A stretch of DNA of 64,000 nucleotides from Bacteroidales bacterium (GCA_022009815.1 CP091725.1:930001-994000), one strand, 5' to 3'; positions 10,495 through 21,641 are shown, counted from the first letter of the stretch. Notes: generated by a model from the sequence alone, not told the origin. Numbers and translations are program-made.

Positions 10495-11699
10495 ATGCTT
10501 AAAAGAAAGATAGAGAAATATTTAGGCCAGTGGAAAGAAGCCGCCGACAGGAAGCCACTTGTGATAAAGGGCATACGGCAGTGTGGAAAGACATATATTG
10601 TACAGAAATTTGCGACCGAGAATTATGAAAGTGTTGTCTATATAAACTTCATTCTCGAGCCAGACAAGAAGTCTGCGTTTCACGGCAATATCGATGTCGA
10701 CACCATCATCCTAAACCTATCCGCCTTGATTCCTGGCTCACGTTTCATCAATGGGAAAACATGCATCATACTTGACGAAATTCAAGAGTGCAAAGAAGCG
10801 AGAACCTCCTTAAAATCGTTTTGCATCGACGGGCGTTTCGATGTCATTGCCACTGGGTCGCTGTTGGGTGTGAAAGGCTACGGCAAAAAGAAAGACATCG
10901 AGGGAGGTCAAGATTCCGTACCTGTCGGATATGAGACGGTAATCGAGATGTTTCCTTTGGATTTTGAAGAATTTTTATGGGCAAACGGCATCAATGACTC
11001 CGTGATTGACAACGTCAAGACATGTTTTAACAATGAACAGGCCGTTGCCGAAGGCATCCATCGCGCGATGATGGAACTGCTTTATAGATACATCATTGTC
11101 GGAGGTCTGCCAGAGGTGGTCAACTGCTTCATTGAGACTAAGAACATCGAACTCATATACAATAAGCAACGCAATCTTATATCTGAATATGAAGAGGATA
11201 TGGTGAAATATGCCGCTGATACCGACAAGCCACATATTCGCGAATGCTTTGAATCTATCCCCAAGCAACTGGCAAAAGAAAACAAAAAATTCCAGTATTC
11301 GGTGGTCAAAAAGGGTGGGCGTGCCTCGCAATATTTGGGATGCATCCAATGGCTGGAAGACGCAGGAATAGCCCAAAGATGCTACAACACGACAATAACA
11401 GAATTGCCGTTGGACGGCAACGCCATTACTGATTGCTTCAAGCTGTATACCACCGACATAGGTCTTCTTATGGCAATGTTGGACTATGGCACACAGGCCG
11501 ACATCCTTAAAGGAAACCTTTTAGGCTACAAAGGCGCTATATTCGAAAACCTAATGGCAGACTTTTTTTGCAAGTCAGGGCAACGGCTATACTATTTTCA
11601 TAAAGAAAGTGGGCTTGAACTCGATTTTTTGGTTAGATTCAAAGGGGAATGTGTCGTCATTGAAGTCAAATCAAAAACCGGCAAGGCAAAAAGCATGAA
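10495..11699 (+). pseudogene. AAA+ ATPase (AAA_14/DUF4143), 5' part, interrupted by an IS element
   Basis: Residues 1-402 of an ATPase. Walker A is GIRQCGKT near residues 25-32 and Walker B is CIILDEIQ. A C-terminal PD-(D/E)XK-like site reads LELDFLV...VIEVKSK near residue 390. The frame is cut at base 11699 by an IS1380-family element. The missing end is at 15151-15333; joining across one copy of the 5-bp duplication ATGAA restores the frame exactly, giving about 460 residues. The gene is AT-richer than its neighbours, suggesting acquisition. The biological role of the family is not established. Confidence 0.9.
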
Positions 11700-11868
11700 C
11701 CTAAAATCCGCAAGCAATCTCAATGGCAATCTCAATTGCAGTAAAGAGCTTGAACACTATGCATCATGATAGTATGAGCGTGAATTTTGTCCGATTTGTG
11801 CATACCTTCCCCTTACCCCACAATGCGACTTGAGGCAATACGCAGATTAAAACCATAAGGAACGGACT

Positions 11869-13155
11869 TTATCCGAATCCAGTTTTGAAAGGTCTTGCAT
11901 AAGCCCGGTTTTCAGTATAGATATTCAGCACGTATTGCCTTGCTGTCATGATCCACTTGGCAGGTACGGAGATGAAGCTGAAGACAAAAGCCTTTATGCG
12001 ACTCGTTTCCTTGAGCCCGAAAGCCTTGGTGTCAAGCTTGCTAATGATGGTCTTATAGAAATTGTGTATCAATGCCGTAAGCAGAAGGAATACAGTGTTC
12101 TCTGACATGAACGACTTGGGGAGCCTGTTCCAGCCGAATCCGTTGTTCATATCATCGAATATACGCTCTTTGCCCCCACGCTTGTTGTAAAATTCGACGA
12201 TGTCTCTTGTTGATGAGTCATAATCGTTGGTAAGAATGGATCTGTAGGTGTATTCACCTTCCCACAAGTCAAGCTCTCCATCCATGCGCTTTTGTCTCTG
12301 GATGACAAGACGATAGCACTTGCCTTCCCATTTCTCAACGAGAATGGAATTGAGTTCGAACTGGATGCCGTTAATCTCCTCCGTCTTCCATCCTCTCAGA
12401 GCAAAGATGTCATTGTAGAGCGAACTGCATCGGTTGGCACGGATGTAGAAATGTTTGCAATGCTTCTCTATCTCACTGACGATTTCCTTCGAGCAGGAAC
12501 CGCAGTCTGCCCTGAAGCGATTTACACGGATGTTCTGGGATTCCAGAAGAGCGAAGAATCTCTTATGGGTGTCTGCCTGATGAAAACGCACATTCGTGTT
12601 ACCATCGCTGTTCTCGATATAGACTATCTTGTCACCGATAACATATACGCCAGGCCTGTAGCCGAGGAACTTTTTGTAGGTCGGTTTTGCATCATACTTC
12701 TCCGTTTCAAGGAACTGATGGTCAAAGTCAACATCGTATTCCTCAATTTCCTTCAACTCGCCTGTAGAAACCAAAGCGTTTATAAGCAATGTGTTGAGTT
12801 TGTCTGCAGTATTGAAATCATAGGTCTTGCCTTGGTCGGAAGTATAGGAGATGTTTTCCTGTGTCAGTTCCTTGATGGCTCTGAGGATGGTATCAGAGCT
12901 GCATGTACGAAGGGTAGGATGATACGAGAGATGGCGCATCAGTTGTGACGTTACATCTTCCACGCATGAGCCGCCACAGAAATAAACGCTCATCAGCGAA
13001 CGGACTATCTCGCTGAACTGATATCCGAAGATACTGCTGCATCTCTGACCCAGTGTTGAGTCGATAACGGGTGAAAGCATGGAGTCAAATTTCTCCATGA
13101 TTGAAAAAATTCCTCCAAAAGGTGTGAGTTTCTCAGATTTAATTTGTGAGTCCAC
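11869..13155 (-). pseudogene. IS1380-family transposase, 5' end displaced by a nested IS
   Basis: The DDE transposase is almost complete at 428 residues. It opens with QIKSEKLTPFGGIFSIME, typical of Bacteroides IS1380 proteins, and carries DFDHQFLETEKYD and GGKERIFDDMNNGFGW with likely catalytic acids. The only available start is a GTG at 13155 that lies within the terminal repeat of the IS1182-family element. The native ATG would be at about 14999 on the far side of that insert. As written, rejoining the halves is off by one base, so the gene is either inactivated or carries a further small error. Confidence 0.85.
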
Positions 13156-13229
13156 TTTAAAAAGTGGTTTCGTTTAAAAGTTTAACATTCATTCGTTCTT
13201 TGACTTTTGTAGTCTGGAGATTTTTTTCT

Positions 13230-13237
13230 TAATTTTG
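13230..13237 (+). promoter_or_regulatory. Promoter of the IS1182-family transposase
   Basis: TAATTTTG is preceded at 20 bases by TTTG (13206-13209), an ideal Bacteroidota promoter, inside the element and 26 bases before the start codon. Confidence 0.65.
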
Positions 13238-13262
13238 AAGTCGTAAACAACAATATAAGAAT

Positions 13263-14821
13263 ATGTTCAAAAAGAGTCCAAAGACAAAACAATTCAACTT
13301 GTTCAGCTCTCCTTCAGGACTGAGGTGCGCGCGAGATGGTCGTATGTACGACGATGAATCATCTTGGCTCAACAAGTTCTACAAGGAAGTAACCTCCAAG
13401 GTTGACGAAGACATTTTTTTAAACCGCTCTATACAACAGAGCGAGAGGATAATCGTGTCGGTCGTCCAAATGCGTCCATCCGCATTCTTGTCTCAATGAT
13501 GATACTCAAAGAAGGATGTGGTTGTAGTGACGAGCAGTTGTATGAGCAGTGCCGATTCAATCTGCTTTATCGCCGTGCCCTTGGCATGGTGACTCTTGAT
13601 GAACAGTGTCCAGCCATAGATTCTTATTATGGATTCCGCCGTAAGATCTGCGAGTATGAGGAGCAAAAAGGCGTGAACCTCTTTGACAAATGCTTCAAGC
13701 AAATCACCAAGGCACAAGCTATTGAGTATCGCATCTCCGGCAAGGCTATCCGTATGGACAGCAAACTCATTTCCAGCAATATCGCTTGGTACTCTCGTTA
13801 TGAGATTATCCATGCGACTTTTTGTTAAATGCGTGTCTGAGGAGTCGTTGAGTCGCATTGATGACCAACTCGTTCATCAGCAGGCATTGGATTTCTTCCA
13901 GGAGGATTCCGCTAAGACCGTTTACCGTACTGACAGCGAGACCATGGGCAAGCGACTTCTTTCATTGGGTATCGTGATTGACTATCTTCTAACTCATGAC
14001 ATAATAGGTACTGATACTCTTCTCAGCCGTGTGTTCTCTGAACAATACGACAAATCTGAGGAAGGCATCGTCTCTGTCCGAGACAAGAAGAAGGTCTGCG
14101 CCAAGAGCCTTCAAAACCCACATGACCCAGATGCTGAATATCGTGGAAAGAATGGGAAGAAGGTGAAGGGTTACAGCACCAACATCACAGAAACCACGGA
14201 TGAGCCAGGCAAGCCGAGCCTTATCACTGACGTGAAGGTCAAGGGAGCCTCCGCTGCAGACAATGGATTTGTCCAAGATGCCATAGATTCCACGAAGGAA
14301 GTTACTGGCAATGACGTGCAAACGGTCTATACCGATGGAGCATACCAAAGTAAAAGAGAATCGCAAGTTCGCAGAGGACAACGGCATTGAGTTCATCGCC
14401 AATGGCATACAAGGAAAAGCCTTCTCGATTTGACTTGGACATGACGGATGAGCATACCTTGCAAGTCACCGACAAGACAACGGCAGAAGTCCAAACGGCA
14501 ATACCTGTCAAACATGGACAATGGAAAATACCTGTTGAGAGTCCAAATGGAAAAAGGACTTGGAGATACTTCTCCAAAGAGCAAGTGGACAAGGCCGAGG
14601 TTCGCAAGAAAGTTGAATCCATCCCTTTCGAGGAAAGGAAGAAACGCAACAATGTCGAGGCAACCGTGTTACAATATTGCTTCCATACGAGAAACAACAA
14701 GACTAGATACCGCACAAAGATAAAGCATACTTTGCAAGCTATCGCAAGGTGTGCTTGGATAAACATGCGCCGACTTTTCTTGTATGACCTTGAAATGGAT
14801 CTCCAGATGGCAACAAAATAG
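13263..14821 (+). pseudogene. IS1182-family transposase, broken by several frameshifts
   Basis: The pieces together give about 520 residues of a DDE transposase. The N-terminal domain reads RVGRPNASIRILVSMMILKE. The central part has YRGKNGKKVKGYSTNITETT and TDGAYQSK with a likely catalytic Asp. The C-terminal part has KHTLQAIARCAWINMRRLF. Frame breaks lie near 13417 (T8 read as T7), 13812, 14355 and 14415. Some breaks resemble the homopolymer losses seen in nearby genes, but there are at least four, so real decay cannot be excluded. Confidence 0.85.
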
Positions 14822-15004
14822 TTCAAAGACCGAATCGCCCCACTTTGGGGCTATATTTAGGCAATAAGAGGCATTTAGACGCTGTATAAACTGGTCGTTT
14901 GCCAACTTGTCGCCAAAGTTAGTTAACGCCAAGGATTGCGTAAACTTTCCAAGGCATATGTTTAATTCAAATTAATCCACTTTTTAAAGTGGAGTCATTT
15001 GTAT

Positions 15005-15108
15005 TTTTGCCATGTCATATTAGAGTTTTGCTTGTTTTCTTTTTGCAACACTAAGATAAGTGAAAATTCTGACATGGCAAAATCCTGGGCAACTTTTTGT
15101 TGCTCAGG
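15005..15108. other. Two hairpins in the leader of the IS1380 element
   Basis: A perfect 13-bp inverted repeat (TTTTGCCATGTCA at 15005-15017 and its complement at 15070-15082) is followed by a 10-bp hairpin at 15084-15108 (CCTGGGCAAC with GTTGCTCAGG). They lie between the IS end and the transposase. Such structures often block transcription from outside the element; that role is inferred. Confidence 0.6.
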
Positions 15109-15150
15109 AACTTATAAATAAAGTTAAATTATAGTGTTGCGGAATTAAGG

Positions 15151-15333
15151 ATGAATACGATTCTAAAGAACAAAGCGATATATCATGTCAACAACGCCAT
15201 CAAACTTGGCCAATATAACGTAGGGCGCGATGGAGACGTACTAACAGTCCCGCTCTATATGGGATTTCTGATACAGGACAAACTTACGGACGTAATCATT
15301 CCTGATGTAGATTTAACCGCAGCTATCGTGTAA
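15151..15333 (+). pseudogene. AAA+ ATPase (AAA_14/DUF4143), 3' remnant
   Basis: This is the detached C-terminus of the ATPase that starts at 10495. It reads MNTILKNKAIYHVNNAIKLG and then VLTVPLYMGFLI, the normal end of this subfamily, and is in frame with the upstream part after removal of the IS and one duplication. The ATG at 15151 is an internal Met of the original protein, not a genuine start. Confidence 0.88.
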
Positions 15334-15881
15334 GCACCGACTGGATGGCGGAATATCGGCAGCGTAATAGTGTGGCGTACCCCTGGACGCCACGGAAATA
15401 CGCGGCAATCTGCCGTGGTGAATGAGGCGCATAGCGCCGGCAACAAGTCGGAACTGCTGGCCTTGGCCTGCAGCGTAGCGCTGGCAGAGCAGACAGCCGC
15501 ATAGCGGTTGCTCGCTGCATGGGTGGCGGAATCCACAGCATCGGCAGGCGAGGCTTTCGTGCCGGAGGCACGAGACTTACTCCTAACCCATTACGCGGAG
15601 CCTGCGGAGCGTGATGGGATTATACCGGTCAACACCATATGCGTGCCGGAGGTACGCCACTACGGCCTGCGGATATAGAGAGCGGCCGCAGGCTTCGCAT
15701 GCGGTTCCCACTTGTGGTCGGCGCTATGCGCCTAAGAATGCCATTGACACGGTCTAAGTGTATAGGCTATTCAGACCGCGGCCAATGGAGGGTTGGCAAG
15801 TCGTCACCATGCTCGTATATAGCAGTTTAGCGAAAGCTTTTTATAAAATAATAGTACAAATTTAATTCGTTAAATAATTAG
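15334..15881. other. GC-rich intergenic region with short palindromes
   Basis: No supported gene is seen. The stretch is rich in small inverted motifs such as CCACGG...CCGTGG and GGCGCTATGCGCC. It holds one copy of the dispersed motif GCGTGCCGGAGGTACGCCAC (15641-15660) and a related one, GTGCCGGAGGCAC, near 15570. It resembles the intergenic cluster at 22.7-23.2 kb. Confidence 0.55.
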
Positions 15882-15889
15882 TATCTTTG
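15882..15889 (+). promoter_or_regulatory. Promoter of the lipoprotein-TonB receptor cluster
   Basis: TATCTTTG matches the -7 consensus and lies 56 bases before the lipoprotein ATG at 15946. Confidence 0.65.
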
Positions 15890-15945
15890 CAAAACTTATG
15901 GCAATCTTAATCTCTTTGAATATTTTATTTAAAAAACATATAACT

Positions 15946-16392
15946 ATGAAGAAATTAATTTTTTCTTTCATTGTTGTTGCTACAGCGATTCTTGTGTCAT
16001 GCAATGAAGAATTTGAAGAAGTAACCACTATCGACATCCCAAATTATCGCGATGGTGTATACTCAGGCGACAATCTGACATTTACAGTAGATGGAGAACC
16101 CCGCACGGTAAATTCTGTTACGATTAGCTCTCGCCAAGTTGGCAATGACACCCTTTACTCGGACAATCTAAAGAGACACTACTTAAATCCGATTTATGCC
16201 ACCAACGTTATAATCAAAGGTTTTCCAGGTAAGAAAGACCGCATCACCATACCCGCAATTTCCAGTGTAGATAAATTGAGAGGATGTATTAATATATATC
16301 CCGAGTATTATGATTGCTTTGGAAAGTTTACTGGCAGTATTCTTGACCGTCACGAATTTCAAGGGTTAGAACTCCAACTGATTTCTCGATGA
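15946..16392 (+). CDS. Predicted outer-envelope lipoprotein, function unknown
   Basis: The 148-residue product begins MKKLIFSFIVVATAILVSC, a lipoprotein signal with a lipobox Cys at about residue 19. I preferred this ATG to the one at 15898, which would put 16 unlikely residues ahead of the signal. No known domain is recognised. The stop overlaps the next gene, a TonB-dependent receptor, by four bases (ATGA), so the protein is probably a partner or accessory of that receptor. Confidence 0.75.
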   Translation: MKKLIFSFIVVATAILVSCNEEFEEVTTIDIPNYRDGVYSGDNLTFTVDGEPRTVNSVTISSRQVGNDTLYSDNLKRHYLNPIYATNVIIKGFPGKKDRITIPAISSVDKLRGCINIYPEYYDCFGKFTGSILDRHEFQGLELQLISR

Positions 16393-18602
16393 ATTTAAAA
16401 ACATTTCTAATAATGGCGAGGGTAACATTTTTTCCCGCCATTTTGCTCGGACAGAATGCCTCTGCGCAAAGCGACACTCTCAAGACAGTAAACCGGCTGA
16501 AGGAGGTTGTGGTGAGAGGATATGGTGCCGAGCGAAATCTTAAAGCCCCGGAAATGGGCAGAGTGAGCCTAAGCAGCAATATGATCGCCAACCTGCCCGT
16601 GATGTTTGGCGAGCCTGACATCGTTAAGGCTTTACAGACTCTTCCTGGCGTATCGCAAGGAATGGAGGGCTTCACTGGGCTATATGTCAGAGGTGGCGAC
16701 AACGACCAAAACCTATTCCTCTATCAAGGGCTACCGCTCTACCACGTTAGCCACCTCGGAGGCATCTTCTCTTCTTTCAACGTTGAGACAGTAGACCGCG
16801 TTGACTTCTACAAAGCATCGTTTCCAGCAAGATATGGCGGCAGAATATCGTCAATCACCGACATTGCAATGCGCGAGCCTGACTTCAACAAGTTTGGCGG
16901 AAAAGTGTCGGTCGGGCTTCTCAACGCCAACGTCTACGTGACAGGGCCTATCATCAAAGGCCGCACGGCATTTTCAGCCGGCCTGCGCCGCTCGTGGATC
17001 GACTTGCTGTCGGCACCTACACTTGCCATCGTAAACGCCATCACCAAAAAGAATGGCAAAAAGCATATACTTGGTTACAGTTTCACTGACATGAACTTGA
17101 GGCTCGACCATAAAATCAATCGTGACATGTCGCTCCAGATTGTGGGATATTATGGCTACGACCGCCTTAAATTAGGACTTCGCGAATTTGATGCCAAAAG
17201 CTCCGGCTCTACGACAGAATCGGATACGCACTTCTTCGACGAGAACTCAAACCGTTTGGCTTGGGGAAATTGGGGCGTGATTGGCAACTACGATTATAGA
17301 CTGAATCGCGGTATTCTCAGGGCCGCGGTCTACTATTCAAAATATTCCTCCAATTATCGGCAAGAACGGGAATATCAAACCGACACGAGCGACCCATCAA
17401 CCTACGAATACAGCAAAAGCCATACGTCAAATTCGATAGCCGACATCGGTGCGAAGGTGAGCTATATGGCCGACTTCAGCAAGGTCTACACGCTGCGTGC
17501 CGGAGTCGACTACGCAAACCACAACTACCTGCCGGAGGGGCTTGTAAACAGTTTTCTCACCGACGGCATCGAAACTGTCGAGAACAACAACAGCCCCCAC
17601 GTCACGTCGAACGAGGTTGCAGCCTACGTCGACAACACTCTTAACTTCAACGACAAAGTTGCCTTCAGCGTAGGCATCAGAGGCGTGGTCAACAGAGTGC
17701 AGGGCACTACGTTTGCCGACATTGAACCGCGCGCATCGCTGAAAGTCGCTTTGGGCGACAACTTCAGCGTCAAGGCCGGGTATGCAAGAATCCATCAGTA
17801 CGTACAGCAAGTATCAACCAACTACATCGACCTGCCAACCGACCTTTGGCAACCTGTTTCCGCCAGATTCAAGCCTCTGCAAAGCGACCTATATTCAATT
17901 GGCGTTTATGGCAATCTGCCATGGAATATGTACTTCTCTGTTGAAGGATGGTATAAGGATATGGATAACCTGTTGGAGTACCGCGAGGGCGTCTCCGTGC
18001 TCAATCCCGACCTCGCATGGGAGGACAAACTCACATCGGGCAAAGGATGGTCCTACGGTGTGGACCTGAGCGTCACTCGCGAAGTAGGCAAAATCACGGG
18101 AACGGTCGGCTACGGCTTGCTGTGGAACTGGCGCAAATTTGACGACCTCAACCAGGGAGTGAAATTCCCAGCTAAATTCGACAACCGCCATAAAATCAAC
18201 ATCAACGCATCCTACAAGCTCAACGAAAAGATAGAGTTCAACGCCGGATGGACATTCACCACCGGCAACCGCATGACCCTCTCGACCTACAACTACGACG
18301 TGCCGGGCACAATGTTTCCCGACGCACCGTCGCCTGGACCTCCAGGGTGGGGAGACGACGACGAAGTGGAAGGCGTGGATTTATACTCGTCACGCAACAA
18401 CGTACGCCTACCCGCAAACCATAGACTCGATCTCGGAATGACGATACACGTCCGCCACAAGAACGGGCATGCCGGGATGTGGAACATCAGCATTTACAAT
18501 GCTTACTGCCATATGAACGCCATCACGATAAAGAAGGACAACATCAACGATGTGTTCTTCAATCCTGATAAAGAGAATTGGCACCGGACATTCAAACGCT
18601 GA
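16389..18602 (+). CDS. TonB-dependent outer-membrane receptor
   Basis: This is a 737-residue TonB-dependent transporter, a plugged 22-stranded outer-membrane barrel (family knowledge). A signal peptide is followed directly by the plug, with KEVVVRGYGAERN, a region around GLYVRGGDNDQNL and RYGGRISSITDI. No N-terminal carboxypeptidase-regulatory-like domain is present, so it is shorter than a SusC protein. It lies between an upstream lipoprotein and a downstream DUF4249 lipoprotein, an arrangement known in Bacteroidota. The substrate is unknown. The frame is intact. Confidence 0.9.
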   Translation: MNLKTFLIMARVTFFPAILLGQNASAQSDTLKTVNRLKEVVVRGYGAERNLKAPEMGRVSLSSNMIANLPVMFGEPDIVKALQTLPGVSQGMEGFTGLYVRGGDNDQNLFLYQGLPLYHVSHLGGIFSSFNVETVDRVDFYKASFPARYGGRISSITDIAMREPDFNKFGGKVSVGLLNANVYVTGPIIKGRTAFSAGLRRSWIDLLSAPTLAIVNAITKKNGKKHILGYSFTDMNLRLDHKINRDMSLQIVGYYGYDRLKLGLREFDAKSSGSTTESDTHFFDENSNRLAWGNWGVIGNYDYRLNRGILRAAVYYSKYSSNYRQEREYQTDTSDPSTYEYSKSHTSNSIADIGAKVSYMADFSKVYTLRAGVDYANHNYLPEGLVNSFLTDGIETVENNNSPHVTSNEVAAYVDNTLNFNDKVAFSVGIRGVVNRVQGTTFADIEPRASLKVALGDNFSVKAGYARIHQYVQQVSTNYIDLPTDLWQPVSARFKPLQSDLYSIGVYGNLPWNMYFSVEGWYKDMDNLLEYREGVSVLNPDLAWEDKLTSGKGWSYGVDLSVTREVGKITGTVGYGLLWNWRKFDDLNQGVKFPAKFDNRHKININASYKLNEKIEFNAGWTFTTGNRMTLSTYNYDVPGTMFPDAPSPGPPGWGDDDEVEGVDLYSSRNNVRLPANHRLDLGMTIHVRHKNGHAGMWNISIYNAYCHMNAITIKKDNINDVFFNPDKENWHRTFKR

Positions 18603-18653
18603 GTCTCATCCCTATTATTCCTTCTTTTTCTTACACTTATTATTTCTAAGCTT

Positions 18654-19627
18654 ATGCATCTCCGAAAATACATTCTGGCAACGCTCCTAATCTTTGTCCT
18701 CGCCTCATGCTATCGGGAGCAGGACCTCGACCGATACAGAAACGACGAGTTGTCGAACATGCTAACGCTCAACTCGTTGGTCAGCGCGGATTCGACAGTG
18801 CAGGTGGCCGCCACAAAGCCCTACTTCTTCTCCGACGTGCATAAAGGCCGCACGTTCGTGACCGACCTCGACATTGCCGTAAGCATAAACGGCGAGGAAA
18901 AAGAGCACATGACGTATGACGCCAACCGACACCTCTACGTCTCCAACACGAAAGTGCTTCCCGGCGAGAGCGTCACCGTCAGCACCCGCTACCGCGACAA
19001 GACAGTCAAGGCAACCGACGTAATGCCGGAGCCTGTCGTCATCGAAGGAATCTCCGTAAGCCGACAAGGTCCGATGCAAATCTACACCGACGCCGACTGC
19101 GTGGTCTACTACAATCTGACGTTCACCGACAAGCCCGGCGACAGCTACTACTTCCTGCAATGGGACAACGCCGATGGTCTCCGAGGCTTCTCGATGGGCG
19201 AACGCAACTTCACGCACGAATACGTATTCCAACAGCTTGCCAACCAGATTCATTCTACGTTGCCTGGTTGGAAGCCATATTCGCCATACGGCCTGCCTTT
19301 CTCCGACAGGGTTTCGACGGGCAAAAGCGCACCATCGAAGTGAGAGAGATTATACAACTGTCGTCAGGCACTTGGCGGCAAAAACGGATGGCGCGCAAGT
19401 TCTGGCTGTATGCTATATCAAAGCCATACTACGACTATCTTGTCAGCTCTATAATAAACCGCACCGACAACAAAGGCATACAAGGCGGACTCATTGACCT
19501 CGGATTGGCAGACCCTGTCAAAATATTCAGCAACGTAGACGGCGGAGTTGGCATCGTCGGATGCTACACTTCCGACAGCCAAACCATCGACGTGATTAAA
19601 GAGATTGGCCCGTTTCCGAAGTATTGA
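18654..19627 (+). CDS. DUF4249 lipoprotein, partner of the TonB receptor (one frameshift)
   Basis: The repaired product is 324 residues. The N-terminus MHLRKYILATLLIFVLASC is a lipoprotein signal with a Cys at residue 19. The segment LNSLVSADSTVQVAATKPYF and later TFTDKPGDSYYFLQ are typical of DUF4249. The frame breaks near 19307 between FSDR and GFDGQKRTIEV; a fourth G in the GGG run restores it. DUF4249 proteins usually accompany TonB receptors and probably help capture the ligand at the cell surface (inference). Confidence 0.85.
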
Positions 19628-19737
19628 GTCTGCCGGATTTTGACAACGTAACGGAGAAACCCAACGATTTGAATGTTATATTCAAATTTTTTTAGTATTT
19701 TTTTGATTGGCAGAGGCGTTAAGTTTGGAAAAAACAC

Positions 19738-19745
19738 TACATTTG
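19738..19745 (+). promoter_or_regulatory. Promoter of korAB
   Basis: TACATTTG fits TAnnTTTG, 50 bases ahead of the korA ATG. No clear -33 TTTG at the usual spacing was found. Confidence 0.5.
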
Positions 19746-19795
19746 TGACGTGAAAACAACATAATTTGCTGTTAGCAAAACAAACCTAAATAAAA

Positions 19796-21641
19796 ATGTT
19801 AGAAAAGACAAACGTTAAGACCTTGGAGAATGTAGTAGTCCGCTTTTCGGGCGACTCTGGCGACGGTATGCAGCTCGCCGGCAACATTTTCTCTAACGTG
19901 TCGGCGGGCGTGGGCGACCAAATCTCCACTTTCCCCGACTATCCTGCTGAAATCCGCGCTCCGCAAGGCACTCTGAGCGGTGTCTCTGGATTTCAAGTGC
20001 ACATTGGCAAGGGCGTGCATACGCCGGGCGACCTCGCCGACGTCCTGGTGGCTATGAACCCTGCGGCGCTGAAACGCCATGCCTGCTTCCTGAAAAAAGG
20101 AGGTGTCGCAATTGTCGACATCGACTCATTCAAGGAGTCTGACCTCAAAAAGCGCTCTACGAAACCAACGATCCTTTCCACGAAATCGGAATCGACAACA
20201 CTGCACAAATCGTTGAAGTGCCGGTGACTTCGATGGTGAAAAACGCTCTCGCCGAATCTGGACTCGACCTGAAGTCAATGCTGCGATGCCGCAACATCTT
20301 CGCGCTCGGATTGGTTTGCTGGCTGTTCGACCGCCCGCTTGAATCCGCTTTGCACCTCCTGAAAAACAAATTCGCAAAAAAGCCTGCTGTTTACGAGGCT
20401 AACGCTAAAGTGCTCAACGCTGGATACGACTATGGACACAATATCCATGCTTCTGTTTCAACATACCGTATCGAAACCGGCGACACTCGTCCTGGAACAT
20501 ACACCGATGTAAACGGAAACACGGCCACTGCTTGGGGACTTATATACGCTTCTGAAAAATCGGGACGACCATTGTATCTCGGAAGCTACCCTATCACTCC
20601 TGCCACCGACATCCTTCACGAACTTGCAAAACGCAAGGACCTCGGGGTGAAGGCTTGCCAGATGGAGGACGAGATTGCAGGCGTATGCTCGGCTATAGGT
20701 GCGGCTTTTGCCGGCGATTTGGCGGTGACCACTACTTCCGGACCTGGATTGGCGCTGAAGAGCGAGGGTATAGGTCTGGCTGTGATGGCTGAACTTCCGC
20801 TTGTAATCGTCGACGTGCAGCGTGGTGGCCCGTCTACGGGTCTGCCTACAAAAACCGAACAGACCGACCTTCGTCAGGCTATCTACGGCCGCAACGGTGA
20901 ATGCCCTATCGTGGTTTTGGCTGCCGCTTCTCCTGTCGACTGCTTCCACATGGCTTTCGAAGCCGCAAGAATTGCAATCGAGCACATGACGCCGGTTGTG
21001 CTTCTATCCGACGCTTTCATCGGAAACGGCTCGTCGGCGTTCAGACTGCCGGAAGAGGGTGAATATCCTGAAATTAAACCGCGTTTCGTGCCGGAAGGCA
21101 AATCTGACTGGCATCCTTACGACCGCGACGAGAATACCAAAGCGCGCTACTGGGCTATTCCGGGAACTCCTGGTCTGACTCACCGCCTCGGCGGCTTGGA
21201 GAAGGATTCCAAAACTGGTGCCATCTCGACCGACCCGGAAAACCACGAGAAAATGGTGCTCCTGCGACAGGAGAAAGTAGACCGCGTGGCTTTCGACATC
21301 CTTGACGTAGAGCCTTACGGCGACGCTGACGCTGATACGCTTGTCATCGGATGGGGCGGCACGTTCGGTCATATCCATGAGGCTGTCGACGATCTGAGGG
21401 CTGCCGGCAAAAAGTGGCTATGGCTCATTTCCGCTACATCAACCCGCTGCCTAAAAACACCGGGGAGGTGCTCGCCAGATACAAACACGTTGTCGTTGCC
21501 GAACTCAACCTCGGACAGTTTGCCGACTTCCTGCAGGCAAAATTCCCGAACGTTCTGATCAGACGCATCAACAAGGTGCAGGGACAACCGTTCCTTGTGC
21601 AGGAGCTTGTCGATGGTGTAACTAAAATTATGGAGGAATAA
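19796..21641 (+). CDS. korA: 2-oxoacid:ferredoxin oxidoreductase, alpha subunit (two frameshifts)
   Basis: Together with KorB it decarboxylates a 2-oxoacid, probably 2-oxoglutarate, to the acyl-CoA while reducing ferredoxin. The N-terminal gamma-type domain shows VVRFSGDSGDGMQLAGNIF, and the pyrimidine-binding domain carries GSYPITPATDILHELA and QMEDEIAGVCSAIGA. Breaks near 20150 (LKK/ALYETNDPF) and 21412 (GKK/VAMAHFRYINPLP) are each repaired by one A in an A5 run, giving exactly 615 residues. The substrate call rests on domain order and pairing, so pyruvate-type relatives are not fully excluded. Confidence 0.88.

Larger units (their letters stand above)
13153..14991 (+). mobile_element. IS1182-family insertion sequence nested in the IS1380 element
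   Basis: Perfect 15-bp inverted ends (CACTTTAAAAAGTGG) lie at 13153-13167 and 14977-14991. The 5-bp flank GAGTC is repeated at 13148-13152 and 14992-14996. The length, 1,839 bp, fits the family. The end repeats are themselves nearly palindromic. It sits at about codon 3 of the IS1380 transposase. Confidence 0.87.
11700..15150 (-). mobile_element. IS1380-family insertion sequence carrying a nested IS1182-family element
   Basis: The ends are imperfect inverted repeats: CCTAAAATCCGCAA at the left and CCTTAATTCCGCAA read inward from the right (12 of 14 match). The flanks carry a direct 5-bp duplication, ATGAA, at 11695-11699 and 15151-15155. Subtracting the nested element and its duplication leaves 1,607 bp, a normal size for the family. 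It encodes the transposase at 11869-13155 and is inserted into an AAA+ ATPase gene. Confidence 0.92.

Noticed and set aside
10342..10502. Reading the 33-bp repeats as the C-terminus of the HD-domain protein
   Set aside because: The open frame runs into the repeats only because of a two-base loss near 10265. After repair the protein ends at 10341 with the normal family C-terminus.
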